34,732 nucleotides of DNA from NCBI GenBank assembly GCA_903838415.1, contig CAILYI010000278.1, positions 1 to 34,732 of the forward strand, given 5' to 3'. Positions 14,592 to 22,385 of this stretch are shown one piece after another. This stretch comes from an uncultured Anaerolineae bacterium. GTDB taxonomy: Bacteria; Chloroflexota; Anaerolineae; Anaerolineales; Villigracilaceae. Numbering within the stretch: the stretch's first letter is position 1; each line of letters starts with the position of its first letter. The notes under the pieces are model-generated. The model had not been told where the DNA came from. It searched no databases and saw nothing but the letters and a program-made list of their open reading frames with translations. The position numbers and the translations under genes were made by a program.

Positions 14592-15404
14592 ATGTTACCC
14601 AACTGGACACAAACGGACTACAATGGCATCCATGTGTACCGCACGGGCATCGGGACGGGCAAGCCGGTGCTGGTGCTGGTGCATGGCTTTTCGGATAATG
14701 GGTTATGCTGGGCGCCAGTGGCTCAAGAATTGGAAGCCACTTATGACATCCTGATGCCCGAAGCGCGGGCGCATGGCCTTTCGGCGCGCGTGCAGCGTGG
14801 ACAGCCGGTCGACCAGGTGGAAGACCTGGCCGCAGCCTTGCGCGCGAGCGGCATCGGGCCCGCCATCGTCGGTGGGCACTCGATGGGCGCGGGCATGGCC
14901 GCCGGGTTGGCGGTACGCTACCCCGAGATGGTGCGCGCTTTGCTGCTCGAAGACCCGCCGTGGTGGCTGGAGCAGCCCGGACAGCAGCGCCCGACGCGTA
15001 TCTTTGACGAGAACAGCCCCATTGCCGATTGGCTGCGCGATCTACAAGCCCAATCGCTCGAGTCGAATATCGCCAAATGCCGCAGCGAACATCCCACCTG
15101 GCCCGATATGTATCTCCGCCCATGGACCGAGGGCAAGCTGCAATTCGATCTAAATTTCCTGACATCCGAAAACACCGGCATGTCTCCCTGGTCCGAACTG
15201 GTACCGGCCATCCATTGCCCGACGCTTTTGGTGACAGCCGACCCGGCCCAGGAAGCGATCATTACGCCGGAGTTGGCGGATAAAATTTGCGCTGCCAACC
15301 CGAACTTCCGCCTGGCGAACTTCCCTGGCATCGGCCACCACGTGCGCTTCGCTGTGCATGAGCCATATATGCAAGCAGTGAGGGCTTTCTTCGCCTCAGT
15401 GTAA
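14592..15404 (+). CDS. Alpha/beta hydrolase
   Basis: A 270-residue alpha/beta-hydrolase-fold enzyme without signal peptide. The oxyanion strand is VLVLVHGFSDNGLCW, the nucleophile elbow GHSMG holds Ser97, the acid is Asp217 in VTADPAQE and the base His249 in GIGHHVRF. The cap includes a Trp/Pro-rich piece (LLLEDPPWWLEQPG). Substrate not predictable: esterase, lactonase or C-C hydrolase are possible. ATG 14592 has AGGAG 7-8 bases upstream; the frame extends to 14556 without a ribosome site. A 142-base gap separates it from the exporter operon and a strong terminator follows, so it is probably a separate transcript. Confidence 0.9.
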   Translation: MLPNWTQTDYNGIHVYRTGIGTGKPVLVLVHGFSDNGLCWAPVAQELEATYDILMPEARAHGLSARVQRGQPVDQVEDLAAALRASGIGPAIVGGHSMGAGMAAGLAVRYPEMVRALLLEDPPWWLEQPGQQRPTRIFDENSPIADWLRDLQAQSLESNIAKCRSEHPTWPDMYLRPWTEGKLQFDLNFLTSENTGMSPWSELVPAIHCPTLLVTADPAQEAIITPELADKICAANPNFRLANFPGIGHHVRFAVHEPYMQAVRAFFASV

Positions 15405-15418
15405 GCAATACAACCGCC

Positions 15419-15464
15419 ATCCAACCAAAAAACACGCCCCGCAAGGCGTGTTTTTTGGTTGGAT
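15419..15464. terminator. 20-bp stem terminator, symmetric
   Basis: ATCCAACCAAAAAACACGCC (15419-15438) pairs perfectly with 15445-15464 around a 6-base loop. The A-run in the left arm and T-run in the right arm make it able to act in both directions. Closes the hydrolase transcript. Confidence 0.88.
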
Positions 15465-15587
15465 ACAACATCTCACCAGCGACAGTCGAAGCACAATTCG
15501 ACTAGCAAAGGCGCAATCAGCGCGGAGCAGGCCAACAAGTAGGATATCAGCATGCTGGGAGCCCATGCTATCGAATTGCTGTACCCA

Positions 15588-15616
15588 TTGACATTCTGAA
15601 ATCCTTGAATTACAAT
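15588..15616 (+). promoter_or_regulatory. Consensus sigma-70 promoter of the GntR gene
   Basis: TTGACA (15588-15593), 17-base spacer, TACAAT (15611-15616). This is the best promoter in the window. Transcription would start near 15623, about 100 bases before the GntR start codon and immediately ahead of the palindromes at 15626-15678. Confidence 0.82.
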
Positions 15617-15625
15617 ACAGAAACT

Positions 15626-15678
15626 TATTGAACAAGTTGTTGCTTATTAGACAAGATTTATCTTGTTCAATAGTGTCT
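15626..15678. promoter_or_regulatory. Nested palindromes, probable GntR operator
   Basis: TATTGAACAAG (15626-15636) and CTTGTTCAATA (15662-15672) are perfect inverted copies; within lies ACAAGA-TTTA-TCTTGT (15651-15666) and AGACA/TGTCT (15649-15653, 15674-15678). The right arm of the outer repeat overlaps the inner palindrome, so two alternative dimer sites or a looped complex are possible. Position just downstream of the promoter suggests autorepression. A partial match, ATTGAACAAA, occurs at 17193 upstream of the ECF ATPase gene. Confidence 0.65.
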
Positions 15679-15722
15679 GGTCTGGTAGCGCCCTCATCAT
15701 CTGCAACCTGCGAGATCGAGAA

Positions 15723-16460
15723 ATGCCAAATCGAACGATTACCAGCAAATCCACTGAAAAAATCCCAGCCCATGTGCCGGTTTACAATATGCTTTATGCA
15801 GATATTGTCAATGGATTGTATAAGGATGGGTCGCAACTGCCCAGTGAAACTAGCTTAACGGAAAAGTATGGGGTTAGTCGAAATACTGTCCGGCTGGCAT
15901 TAGCCATCCTTAATGAAGATGGTTTGATCCAGAAAAGTCAGGGGAAAGGCACTCTCGTTACATATCGTGGGCAAGGGAATCTGGCGAACACCCCGCATAT
16001 CTTTAATCCCATCATTCAATGCGCAAAAGAGGAGATCGAGGCTATCGACATCTCCTATAACTATGGCCCACCCACTGAAGTTGCCCAAAGCCGCCTGGGC
16101 ATCAAAGCCACCGAAATCGTCATGGCCAGCAACAATGTTTACTCTTCCGGCGGGAAACCCGTTGGACACGCCTTCATTCAAATCCCCGTCAAACACATCA
16201 ACGATATCAATGTCAACCTGCATGCGGAGGATGAAGTCTCCAATCTGATCAATAAGACCATTTTCGAAATGGCAGAGTCGGCCAAAATGACCTTCCGGCT
16301 GGTTTATGCCGAAGAGAACATCACCACTTTTTTACAAATCCAGGCGAATGAACCGGTCATTTATATCGAAGAGATTCTTTTCAACGCACGGGGAGAAGGA
16401 CTGGCACGCTGCAAGCTGTACTTCCTGCCCGATAAATATGAAATCTCAATCAGTATCTAA
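15723..16460 (+). CDS. GntR-family regulator, UTRA (HutC) type
   Basis: A 245-residue DNA-binding repressor. Residues about 16-82 form the GntR winged helix (PVYNMLYADIVNGLYKDGSQLPSETSLTEKYGVSRNTVRLALAIL, then LIQKSQGKGTLV). Residues about 95-240 form a UTRA effector domain, with its typical end IYIEEILFNARGEGLARCKLYFLPDKYE. HutC/UTRA proteins bind small metabolites such as sugars, amino acids or cofactors. ATG 15723 fits the start of the family; the ribosome site is weak (GAGA-type), and the frame extends to 15663 through operator DNA. It is 26 bases upstream of the ECF S component and is the likely local regulator of the whole 16487-23657 module. Confidence 0.9.
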   Translation: MPNRTITSKSTEKIPAHVPVYNMLYADIVNGLYKDGSQLPSETSLTEKYGVSRNTVRLALAILNEDGLIQKSQGKGTLVTYRGQGNLANTPHIFNPIIQCAKEEIEAIDISYNYGPPTEVAQSRLGIKATEIVMASNNVYSSGGKPVGHAFIQIPVKHINDINVNLHAEDEVSNLINKTIFEMAESAKMTFRLVYAEENITTFLQIQANEPVIYIEEILFNARGEGLARCKLYFLPDKYEISISI

Positions 16461-16486
16461 CGCATTCAAAACAAGGAGCAAGGAAA

Positions 16487-17044
16487 ATGAAAGAATATTT
16501 CAAGGTCAGCACCAGAACAATCGTAGCCACCGGCATTGGGGCGGCCATCTTCATGCTTTTGTTTATGTACGTCAAGGTTCCGTCGCCCATTCCTGAAACC
16601 AGCTTTCAAACTGCCTACGGTCTGAGCGCTTTCTTCGCGGCCCTGTTTGGCCCAATTGCCGGCGGCCTGATCGCATTTATCGGTCATGCCCTGAGCGATG
16701 GCATTCAGTATGGTTCCCCCTGGTGGAGTTGGGTAATTGCCAGCGGCGTTTCTGGCCTGGTTTTTGGGTTCAGCTATAAACGAACGAAGGTTGAAGAAGG
16801 CGAATTCAAGGGCAAAGACATCCTGACTTTCAACGTGATCCAGGTGATTGGCAATGCACTGGCATGGATTGTGGTCGCGCCAGTACTCGACATCCTGATT
16901 TATCAGGAACCGGCTAATCTGGTCTTCGTGCAAGGAATTACGGCCGCCATCATGAACTCCATCAGCGCGGGCGTTATCGGCACCTTGCTGCTGATTGCTT
17001 ATGCTGCCACACGCACTAAAAAAGGCAGCTTGATTAAGAAATAG
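16487..17044 (+). CDS. ECF transporter S component, UPF0397 family
   Basis: A 185-residue membrane protein that should give the ECF transporter its substrate specificity. UPF0397 marks: TIVATGIGAAIFMLLFMYV at the N-terminus, PETSFQTAYGLSAFFAALFGPIAGGLIAFIGHALSD, and PWWSWVIASGVSGLVFG. About five to six hydrophobic segments; the N-terminal TGIGAA-type stretch is where S components meet EcfT. Databases often label this family as riboflavin-type, but evidence for that substrate is thin and this neighbourhood contains no riboflavin genes; the flanking SAM-cleaving enzymes point rather to an adenosyl, nucleoside or related compound (inference). AAGGAG lies 8 bases upstream. A hairpin terminator follows, which would leave the S gene more highly expressed than the ATPase genes. 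Confidence 0.88.
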   Translation: MKEYFKVSTRTIVATGIGAAIFMLLFMYVKVPSPIPETSFQTAYGLSAFFAALFGPIAGGLIAFIGHALSDGIQYGSPWWSWVIASGVSGLVFGFSYKRTKVEEGEFKGKDILTFNVIQVIGNALAWIVVAPVLDILIYQEPANLVFVQGITAAIMNSISAGVIGTLLLIAYAATRTKKGSLIKK

Positions 17045-17081
17045 TAGCAGCATTCCACCGGTCGCTTTTGTTTGAACCATA

Positions 17082-17125
17082 AAAAGCTCAGACTCGCTCC
17101 CGTGGCAGAGTCTGAGCTTTTCAAA
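17082..17125 (+). terminator. Intercistronic terminator/attenuator
   Basis: AAAAGCTCAGACTC (17082-17095) pairs perfectly with GAGTCTGAGCTTTT (17108-17121). It separates the S-component gene from the ATPase gene, so it is probably leaky or followed by a separate promoter within 17125-17283. Confidence 0.82.
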
Positions 17126-17283
17126 ATAAGCGTTTTCGAGAAATGAAAAAGCCACAATGAATATCCGCTGGATTGCCATTCTCTGCGGGAAAATTGAACA
17201 AACAGCGGAGTTTTCCCCTGCTCCGATCGAATCTGTCAGCGCGAATGGTATCGCATTCCGCATTCTAAACGGATGTGCTCAAG

Positions 17284-18993
17284 ATGAATAAACCAGTCAT
17301 TGTAGAATTCCAAGATTTTTCTTTTCAATACTACAGCCAATCCGAACCGACCCTGCACAACATCAACCTGAAAATTTATGCGGGCGAGAAAATATTAATT
17401 GTCGGGCCGAGCGGCAGCGGGAAAAGCACCCTGGGACACTGCCTGAATGGATTGATCCCATTCTCGTACCGCGGAGAAATTCAGGGCAGCTTAAAAATAA
17501 AGGGAATTGAGACCAGAGAGCAAAACATCTTCAATCTCTCGAAATTGGTCGGCACGGTTTTGCAGGATGCGGACGGCCAATTTGTGGGCCTGACCGTTGG
17601 AGAAGATATCGCCTTCGCCATGGAAAATGACAATGTCCCGCAACCCGAAATGCGTGCCCGTATCGAAAAAGTCGCTCAAATGGTGGACATGCAAAACTGG
17701 TTGACTTCCTCACCCTTCGAGCTGTCTGGCGGACAGAAGCAGCGCACCTCGCTGGCCGGTGTCATGATCGATGATGTCGACATCCTGCTCTTTGATGAGC
17801 CGCTTGCCAACCTGGACCCCGCGACCGGCAAAACAGCGATCGAGATCATTGATGATATTCACAGGAACTCGCAAAAGACGATCGTCATTATCGAACACCG
17901 TCTGGAAGATGTCTTGCATCGCGATATTGACCGGGTGATTGTCGTCAACGATGGCCGGATCATCGCGGACATGAACGCCCACGAACTGGTTTCTTCAACC
18001 ATTTTGACGGAGAACGGCATCCGCGAACCCCTGTACGTCACCGCGCTGAAATATGCGGGCGTCAAGGTCACCAGCGAGATGCTCCCGGGACATATCAGTA
18101 CCCTGAAGACCGAATTTTCCAGGGATGCGTTGAATATCTGGCACAATGCAATCAAGTCGGATGACCGTCACAATACCAACCCGTCGATTTTGGAAATGGA
18201 AAATGTATCTTTTTCCTACGACGGAGCTCGCCGCATTCTCGATCAGGTCAGCTTTGATATTCGTGAAGGCGAGATGATCTCCGTGGTTGGGAAAAATGGC
18301 GCGGGCAAGTCCACCCTGTCCAAACTACTGTGCGGCTTTGAAAAAGAAGACCGGGGAATCATCCGCTATAAAGGAAAAGACATCAAGGACAAAACGATCA
18401 AGGAGCGAGCTGAAATCATTGGGCTGGTCATGCAAAACCCCAACCAGATGATTTCCAAGGCGCTGATCTATGACGAAGTGGCCCTGGGCTTGCGTCTGAG
18501 GCATCTCCCCGAGGAAGAAATCGCCCCAAGAGTGGAAAAAGTGCTCAAAATTTGTGGGCTGGCGCCCTTCATCAGCTGGCCCATCGCCGCCCTGAGCTAC
18601 GGCCAGAAAAAACGCGTCACGATTGCTTCAATCCTGGTTCTGGACCCCAAAATCATCATCCTGGACGAACCCACCGCCGGGCAGGATTTCCGCCACTACA
18701 CCGAGATCATGGAATTCCTGGTGGAAATCAACAAGCTGGGTGTGACCATCATCCTGATCACACATGATATGCACCTGATGTTGGAGTACACCCCGAGGGC
18801 CATTGTCCTGGCTGGAGGCAAGAAAATCGCTGATACCGCGGCATCGGTGGTCTTGACCAACTCCGAGGTGATTGAGGAGGCCAATTTGAAGGAAACATCC
18901 CTATTTAATCTGGCCAAAATGGCCGGGATTGAAGATGGCACGCATTTCGTACAGGGTTTTATCGACTACGAACGAGGGTTAAAAAACCGATGA
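17284..18993 (+). CDS. ECF transporter ATPase, two fused NBDs
   Basis: A 569-residue energy-coupling-factor ATPase with both nucleotide-binding domains in one chain (A and A' fused). Domain 1: Walker A GPSGSGKS at 41-48, the Q-loop in VGTVLQDADGQFVGLTVGED, signature LSGGQKQR, Walker B ILLFDEPLANLDP, switch His in IIEHRLEDV. Domain 2: Walker A GKNGAGKS at 336-343, VMQNPNQMI, signature LSYGQKKR, Walker B IIILDEPTAGQD, switch His in ITHDMHLM. The Q-helix pattern QDADxQ/QNPNQM is the EcfA hallmark. ATG 17284 is used; a GTG at 17275 lies too close to the GGATG ribosome site. Stop and next start overlap (ATGA), so EcfT is coupled. Confidence 0.92.
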   Translation: MNKPVIVEFQDFSFQYYSQSEPTLHNINLKIYAGEKILIVGPSGSGKSTLGHCLNGLIPFSYRGEIQGSLKIKGIETREQNIFNLSKLVGTVLQDADGQFVGLTVGEDIAFAMENDNVPQPEMRARIEKVAQMVDMQNWLTSSPFELSGGQKQRTSLAGVMIDDVDILLFDEPLANLDPATGKTAIEIIDDIHRNSQKTIVIIEHRLEDVLHRDIDRVIVVNDGRIIADMNAHELVSSTILTENGIREPLYVTALKYAGVKVTSEMLPGHISTLKTEFSRDALNIWHNAIKSDDRHNTNPSILEMENVSFSYDGARRILDQVSFDIREGEMISVVGKNGAGKSTLSKLLCGFEKEDRGIIRYKGKDIKDKTIKERAEIIGLVMQNPNQMISKALIYDEVALGLRLRHLPEEEIAPRVEKVLKICGLAPFISWPIAALSYGQKKRVTIASILVLDPKIIILDEPTAGQDFRHYTEIMEFLVEINKLGVTIILITHDMHLMLEYTPRAIVLAGGKKIADTAASVVLTNSEVIEEANLKETSLFNLAKMAGIEDGTHFVQGFIDYERGLKNR

Positions 18994-19835
18994 ACATGAA
19001 AGCGAAGCTCTTCTCGTATAACTCGATCGACACGCCAATCCACCGACTCTCGGGCCTGACCAAGCTGATTTGTTTCTTGTTCCTGACCTTTGCAGTCATG
19101 TTTTCCTATGACATTCGCATGATCCTGGGGGTGATGGTTTTTTCGCTGGCGGTTTTGAAACTTTCACGCATCCGGTTTTCACAAATTCGCCTGATGGTGC
19201 TGTATGTGCTGGTCTTCCTGATCACGAATGCCTTGATCTCGTTTTTCTTCTCGCCCGAACAGGGTGTCGGCATTTATGGGACTCGCCATAATATTGTCAA
19301 TCTGTTTGGCGCCACCAAGCTAACCTGGGAACAGGTTTTCTACCAGGTCACCAAATTCTTCAAATATGCCTCGGTCATCCCGCTGGGCATCATCTTTCTG
19401 CTGACCACCAACCCGAGCGAATTTGCCTCCTCGCTGAACGGGATTGGCGTGAACTACAAGGCCGCTTTCGCGGTAGCCCTGACCCTGCGCTATTTCCCTG
19501 ATATCCAGCGCGATTATCACGATATCAGCCTGGCGCAGCAAGCGCGCGGACTGGACCTATCGCATAAGGCCAAATTCTCAGACCGCTTTAAAAATTCATT
19601 GTTGATCGTGATCCCCTTGATCTTTTCTTCGTTGGACCGGATCGAATTGATCAGCAATGCCATGGATTTGCGAGGCTTTTCCAAGAGCAAAACCCGCACC
19701 TGGTACACCTCGCGCAAACTGGTCCGGTCGGATTACCTGGCCCTGGCAATTTCGGCTTTGATTTTCATCGCCACGGTAGCTGTTTCGGTTTTTATCAATC
19801 ACAGTCGTTTCTACAATCCATTCATTTCCGGTTAG
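18990..19835 (+). CDS. ECF transporter transmembrane component EcfT
   Basis: A 281-residue membrane subunit that links the S component to the ATPases. The two coupling-helix motifs that dock on the ATPases are visible: QARGL with Ala185-Arg186-Gly187, and MDLRGF with Arg228, both in the cytoplasmic region after the central helices. Hydrophobic segments lie near residues 27-60, 66-85, 125-145 and 255-272. It begins inside the stop of the ATPase gene (four-base overlap), which fixes the start. With 16487 and 17284 it completes an ECF transporter. It is followed after 32 bases by the first SAM-cleaving enzyme, with no terminator between. Confidence 0.92.
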   Translation: MNMKAKLFSYNSIDTPIHRLSGLTKLICFLFLTFAVMFSYDIRMILGVMVFSLAVLKLSRIRFSQIRLMVLYVLVFLITNALISFFFSPEQGVGIYGTRHNIVNLFGATKLTWEQVFYQVTKFFKYASVIPLGIIFLLTTNPSEFASSLNGIGVNYKAAFAVALTLRYFPDIQRDYHDISLAQQARGLDLSHKAKFSDRFKNSLLIVIPLIFSSLDRIELISNAMDLRGFSKSKTRTWYTSRKLVRSDYLALAISALIFIATVAVSVFINHSRFYNPFISG

Positions 19836-19867
19836 AGACCGGGAGCATTTGACAGGAAAAAATAGAT

Positions 19868-20710
19868 ATGAAGCCCATTTTAGTCTTTCAGACGGATTTT
19901 ACTTATAAGGAAGGTGCGGTCAGCGCCATGTATGGCGTTGTTAAAAGCGTTGATCGTGAGCTGGAAATCTTCGATGCCACCCATGAAATTCCCCAATATG
20001 ATATTTGGAGCGCATCTTATCGTTTGTTCCAGCCGATGACATTCTGGCCGGAAGGGACAATTTTTGTCTCAGTAGTCGATCCGGGCGTTGGCACTCCCCG
20101 CCGGGCTTGCGTGGCAAAAACCACGGGTGGCTATTATGTCGTCAGCCCCGATAACGGCAGCCTGACCCATGTCAAGCATTGGCTGGGCATCCAGGAAGTG
20201 CGGGAAATTGACCAGAGCATCAACCGTCTGCGCGGCAAAAACACCGAAGGGGTGAGCGTCTTTCATGGGCGGGATTTGTTCAGTTACTGCGCGGCCAGGC
20301 TGGCCAGCGGGATAATCACCTATAAACAGGTTGGTCCAGCTTATCCGGTCGATGAGATTGTAACCTTCCCGATTCTGGATCCGATTCTGGAAGCTGGCAA
20401 GGTGCGCGGCATTTTTGAAATCAACGATCCAAATTTTGGAAATATCTGGACGAATATTCCGCTGTCGATGTTCAGCGCGGCGGGCTTTGCGTATGGCGAT
20501 CGGCTGAACCTGACCATCCGACACCAGGGACAGGTTGTTTTTAATGAGCGGGTGCTGTTCCATAAGTCTTTCGGTTACGCCCAAAAAGGGGAAACCATCA
20601 TCTACAACAACGAATTAATGAAAGTCGCCCTGGCCGTCAGCCAAGGCAGCTTTTGCGAGCGCTATAACCTGGATTTCGGCCCCGAGTGGGAAGTCGAATT
20701 TAGCCAATAG
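19868..20710 (+). CDS. SAM hydroxide adenosyltransferase (DUF62), paralog 1
   Basis: A 280-residue member of the DUF62 family related to fluorinase and chlorinase, which use water/hydroxide to split S-adenosylmethionine into adenosine and methionine. Family motifs: LVFQTDF with Asp10, VSVVDPGVG with Asp71 followed by Arg78-Arg79, SPDNG with Asp95, and FHGRDLF with His133; Asp71, the Arg and His133 correspond to the Asp-Arg-His set that activates the water. The second, smaller beta domain runs from about 185 on. The halide-binding loop of the fluorinase is not apparent, so hydrolysis is the likelier reaction. A weak AGGA lies 10 bases upstream. Placement directly after EcfT suggests it handles or makes a compound linked to the transporter. 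Confidence 0.9.
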   Translation: MKPILVFQTDFTYKEGAVSAMYGVVKSVDRELEIFDATHEIPQYDIWSASYRLFQPMTFWPEGTIFVSVVDPGVGTPRRACVAKTTGGYYVVSPDNGSLTHVKHWLGIQEVREIDQSINRLRGKNTEGVSVFHGRDLFSYCAARLASGIITYKQVGPAYPVDEIVTFPILDPILEAGKVRGIFEINDPNFGNIWTNIPLSMFSAAGFAYGDRLNLTIRHQGQVVFNERVLFHKSFGYAQKGETIIYNNELMKVALAVSQGSFCERYNLDFGPEWEVEFSQ

Positions 20711-20719
20711 GAGGCCGTC

Positions 20720-21526
20720 ATACTAACCAAAGCCGCCGAGAAGGACCGCTTCTCGATCATGGAATACTGTTTGCCAGAACCCAATGTCAACCTGTTCATT
20801 TTGGGTGACATTGAAAACTTTGGGTTTGAAAATACCTTTCAGGAAGTCTGGTTTCAAACCGTGGAGGCGCGCCTGACTGGAATTGTTCTGCGCTACCATG
20901 ACAACCTGATTATCTACAGCCATGACCTGGACATGGATTTTCAAGAAGTGCTGGCCCTGCTGGAAACCCGGACGATACGCATCATCAGCGGGAAGCAGAG
21001 CGTGATGGACCGGGTTTACCCGTTCGTGGCGCGTCAATTCTCAAAGCGGGAAATGACCTTCTGCGAACTTCAAGACTCATCCAAATTGGCGGAAGTGACC
21101 GGCGCAGTCCAGGTTGCCGGTGCAGCTGAAGCGCGGGAAATCGCCGAGGTTTACGGTCAGATCAGCGAATTTGCGGGTTTATATGCAGCCGAAGTGGACA
21201 CCCGTCAGCGGCAGATTGCGAATCGCATCAGTTCCGGCGAGGGCGTCCATCTGTTCATCAAAAAAGACGGCAAAATTGTCAGTCATGCCAATTCAGCGGC
21301 AGAAACCAGCGTCAGCGGAATGATCGGCGGCATCCTGACGTTGCCAGCGTATCGACATCAAGGCCTGGCGCGCGAAGTGATTTCAGCCGTCTGTCGGGAC
21401 CTGGCCCGAAGGGGAAAATCCGCCTGTCTATTTTACGATAATCATGAGGCAAGTGGCCTCTTTCAAGATCTGGGCTTCCAGATCACCAACAAATGGACCA
21501 TATTAGAGAAAGGAATGAATGAGTAA
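20720..21526 (+). CDS. GNAT-family N-acetyltransferase, apparent AUA start
   Basis: A 268-residue acetyltransferase. The C-terminal GNAT core has the acetyl-CoA pyrophosphate loop in RHQGLA (residues 212-217) after the strand MIGGILTLP, and ends with SACLFYDNHEASGLFQDLGF. The first ATG in frame (20759) would cut off a conserved N-terminal segment; reading from ATA 20720 gives MLTKAAEKDRFSIMEYCLPE, which leads into NLFILGDIENFGFE as in relatives that begin with MIRxATxxDR. A perfect AGGAGG (20709-20714) lies 5 bases before this ATA and 44 bases before the ATG. The start of paralog 2 overlaps its end by 8 bases. The acceptor molecule is unknown. Confidence 0.8.
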   Translation: MLTKAAEKDRFSIMEYCLPEPNVNLFILGDIENFGFENTFQEVWFQTVEARLTGIVLRYHDNLIIYSHDLDMDFQEVLALLETRTIRIISGKQSVMDRVYPFVARQFSKREMTFCELQDSSKLAEVTGAVQVAGAAEAREIAEVYGQISEFAGLYAAEVDTRQRQIANRISSGEGVHLFIKKDGKIVSHANSAAETSVSGMIGGILTLPAYRHQGLAREVISAVCRDLARRGKSACLFYDNHEASGLFQDLGFQITNKWTILEKGMNE

Positions 21527-22361
21527 TATCCTGGTTTTACAAAGTGATTTTGGTTTGGTGGACGGCGCTGTGGCGGCCATGTGCGGCGTGGCGCATGAGG
21601 TGGATAAAGAACTCAAGATTTACAACCTGACACATGACATCACCCCGTACCATATCTGGGAGGCTTCGTACCGGCTGTATCAAACGGTGGAGTACTGGCC
21701 CAAGGAAACCGTCTTTGTTTCCGTGGTGGATCCGGGGGTTGGTTCCAGCCGGAAAAGCGTGGTGGCATTGACGAAGAACGGTCACTATATTGTTACGCCA
21801 GACAATGGCACCCTGACCCATCTCAAACGCTATGTGGGCATTACCGAAATTCGCGAAATTGAAGAATCCAAGCACCGCAGGCAAAATACGGAACATTCCT
21901 TCACCTTCCATGGCCGGGATGTTTACTCCCATACCGGCGCCAAGCTGGCGGCGGGTACAATCAGCTTTGAAGAGATTGGCCCGGCGTCGAGCGTAGAAAA
22001 CATCCAGGAATTGGAAGTGGGAGAAGTCACCAAAACCGAGAAAAGCGTGAAAGGCAGCATCGATATTCTGGATGTGCGCTTCGGCAGCCTGTGGTCCAAC
22101 GTCACCCGGGATGATTTTCTCGAAATCGGCTTTGTCTATGGAGACAGGATCGAAGTCGTCATTCGCAACGGCTCCACCCTCGTCTATAATAACCGGATCG
22201 TATATGGGAAGTCCTTCGCAGATGTTTATGTCAGCGAGCAGCTGATTTACGTCAATTCTCTTTATCGTATGGCGGTTGCCATCAACCAGGGCAACTTTGC
22301 CAAGGCTTACAGCATCGGGACCGGTATCCACTGGACCATCGAGTTTAAGAAGGTCGATTGA
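21519..22361 (+). CDS. SAM hydroxide adenosyltransferase (DUF62), paralog 2
   Basis: A 280-residue paralog of the gene at 19868 with the same motif order: LVLQSDF with Asp10, VSVVDPGVG with Asp71, Arg78, TPDNG with Asp95, and FHGRDVY with His131. The two proteins align along their whole length, differing most in the loop before FHGRD and in the C-terminal domain, so both are probably active but perhaps on different substrates or as a hetero-oligomer. The ATG 21519 lies 8 bases inside the acetyltransferase gene and has AAAGGA upstream. Tandem retention of two copies around a GNAT gene is unusual for this family. Confidence 0.9.
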   Translation: MSNILVLQSDFGLVDGAVAAMCGVAHEVDKELKIYNLTHDITPYHIWEASYRLYQTVEYWPKETVFVSVVDPGVGSSRKSVVALTKNGHYIVTPDNGTLTHLKRYVGITEIREIEESKHRRQNTEHSFTFHGRDVYSHTGAKLAAGTISFEEIGPASSVENIQELEVGEVTKTEKSVKGSIDILDVRFGSLWSNVTRDDFLEIGFVYGDRIEVVIRNGSTLVYNNRIVYGKSFADVYVSEQLIYVNSLYRMAVAINQGNFAKAYSIGTGIHWTIEFKKVD

Positions 22362-22385
22362 TTTCCATACACATGAGAGGAAAAA

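Noticed and set aside
16466..17263. 265-codon minus-strand frame over the S-component gene
   Set aside because: Covers a terminator and the well-supported UPF0397 gene; no ribosome site or family match.
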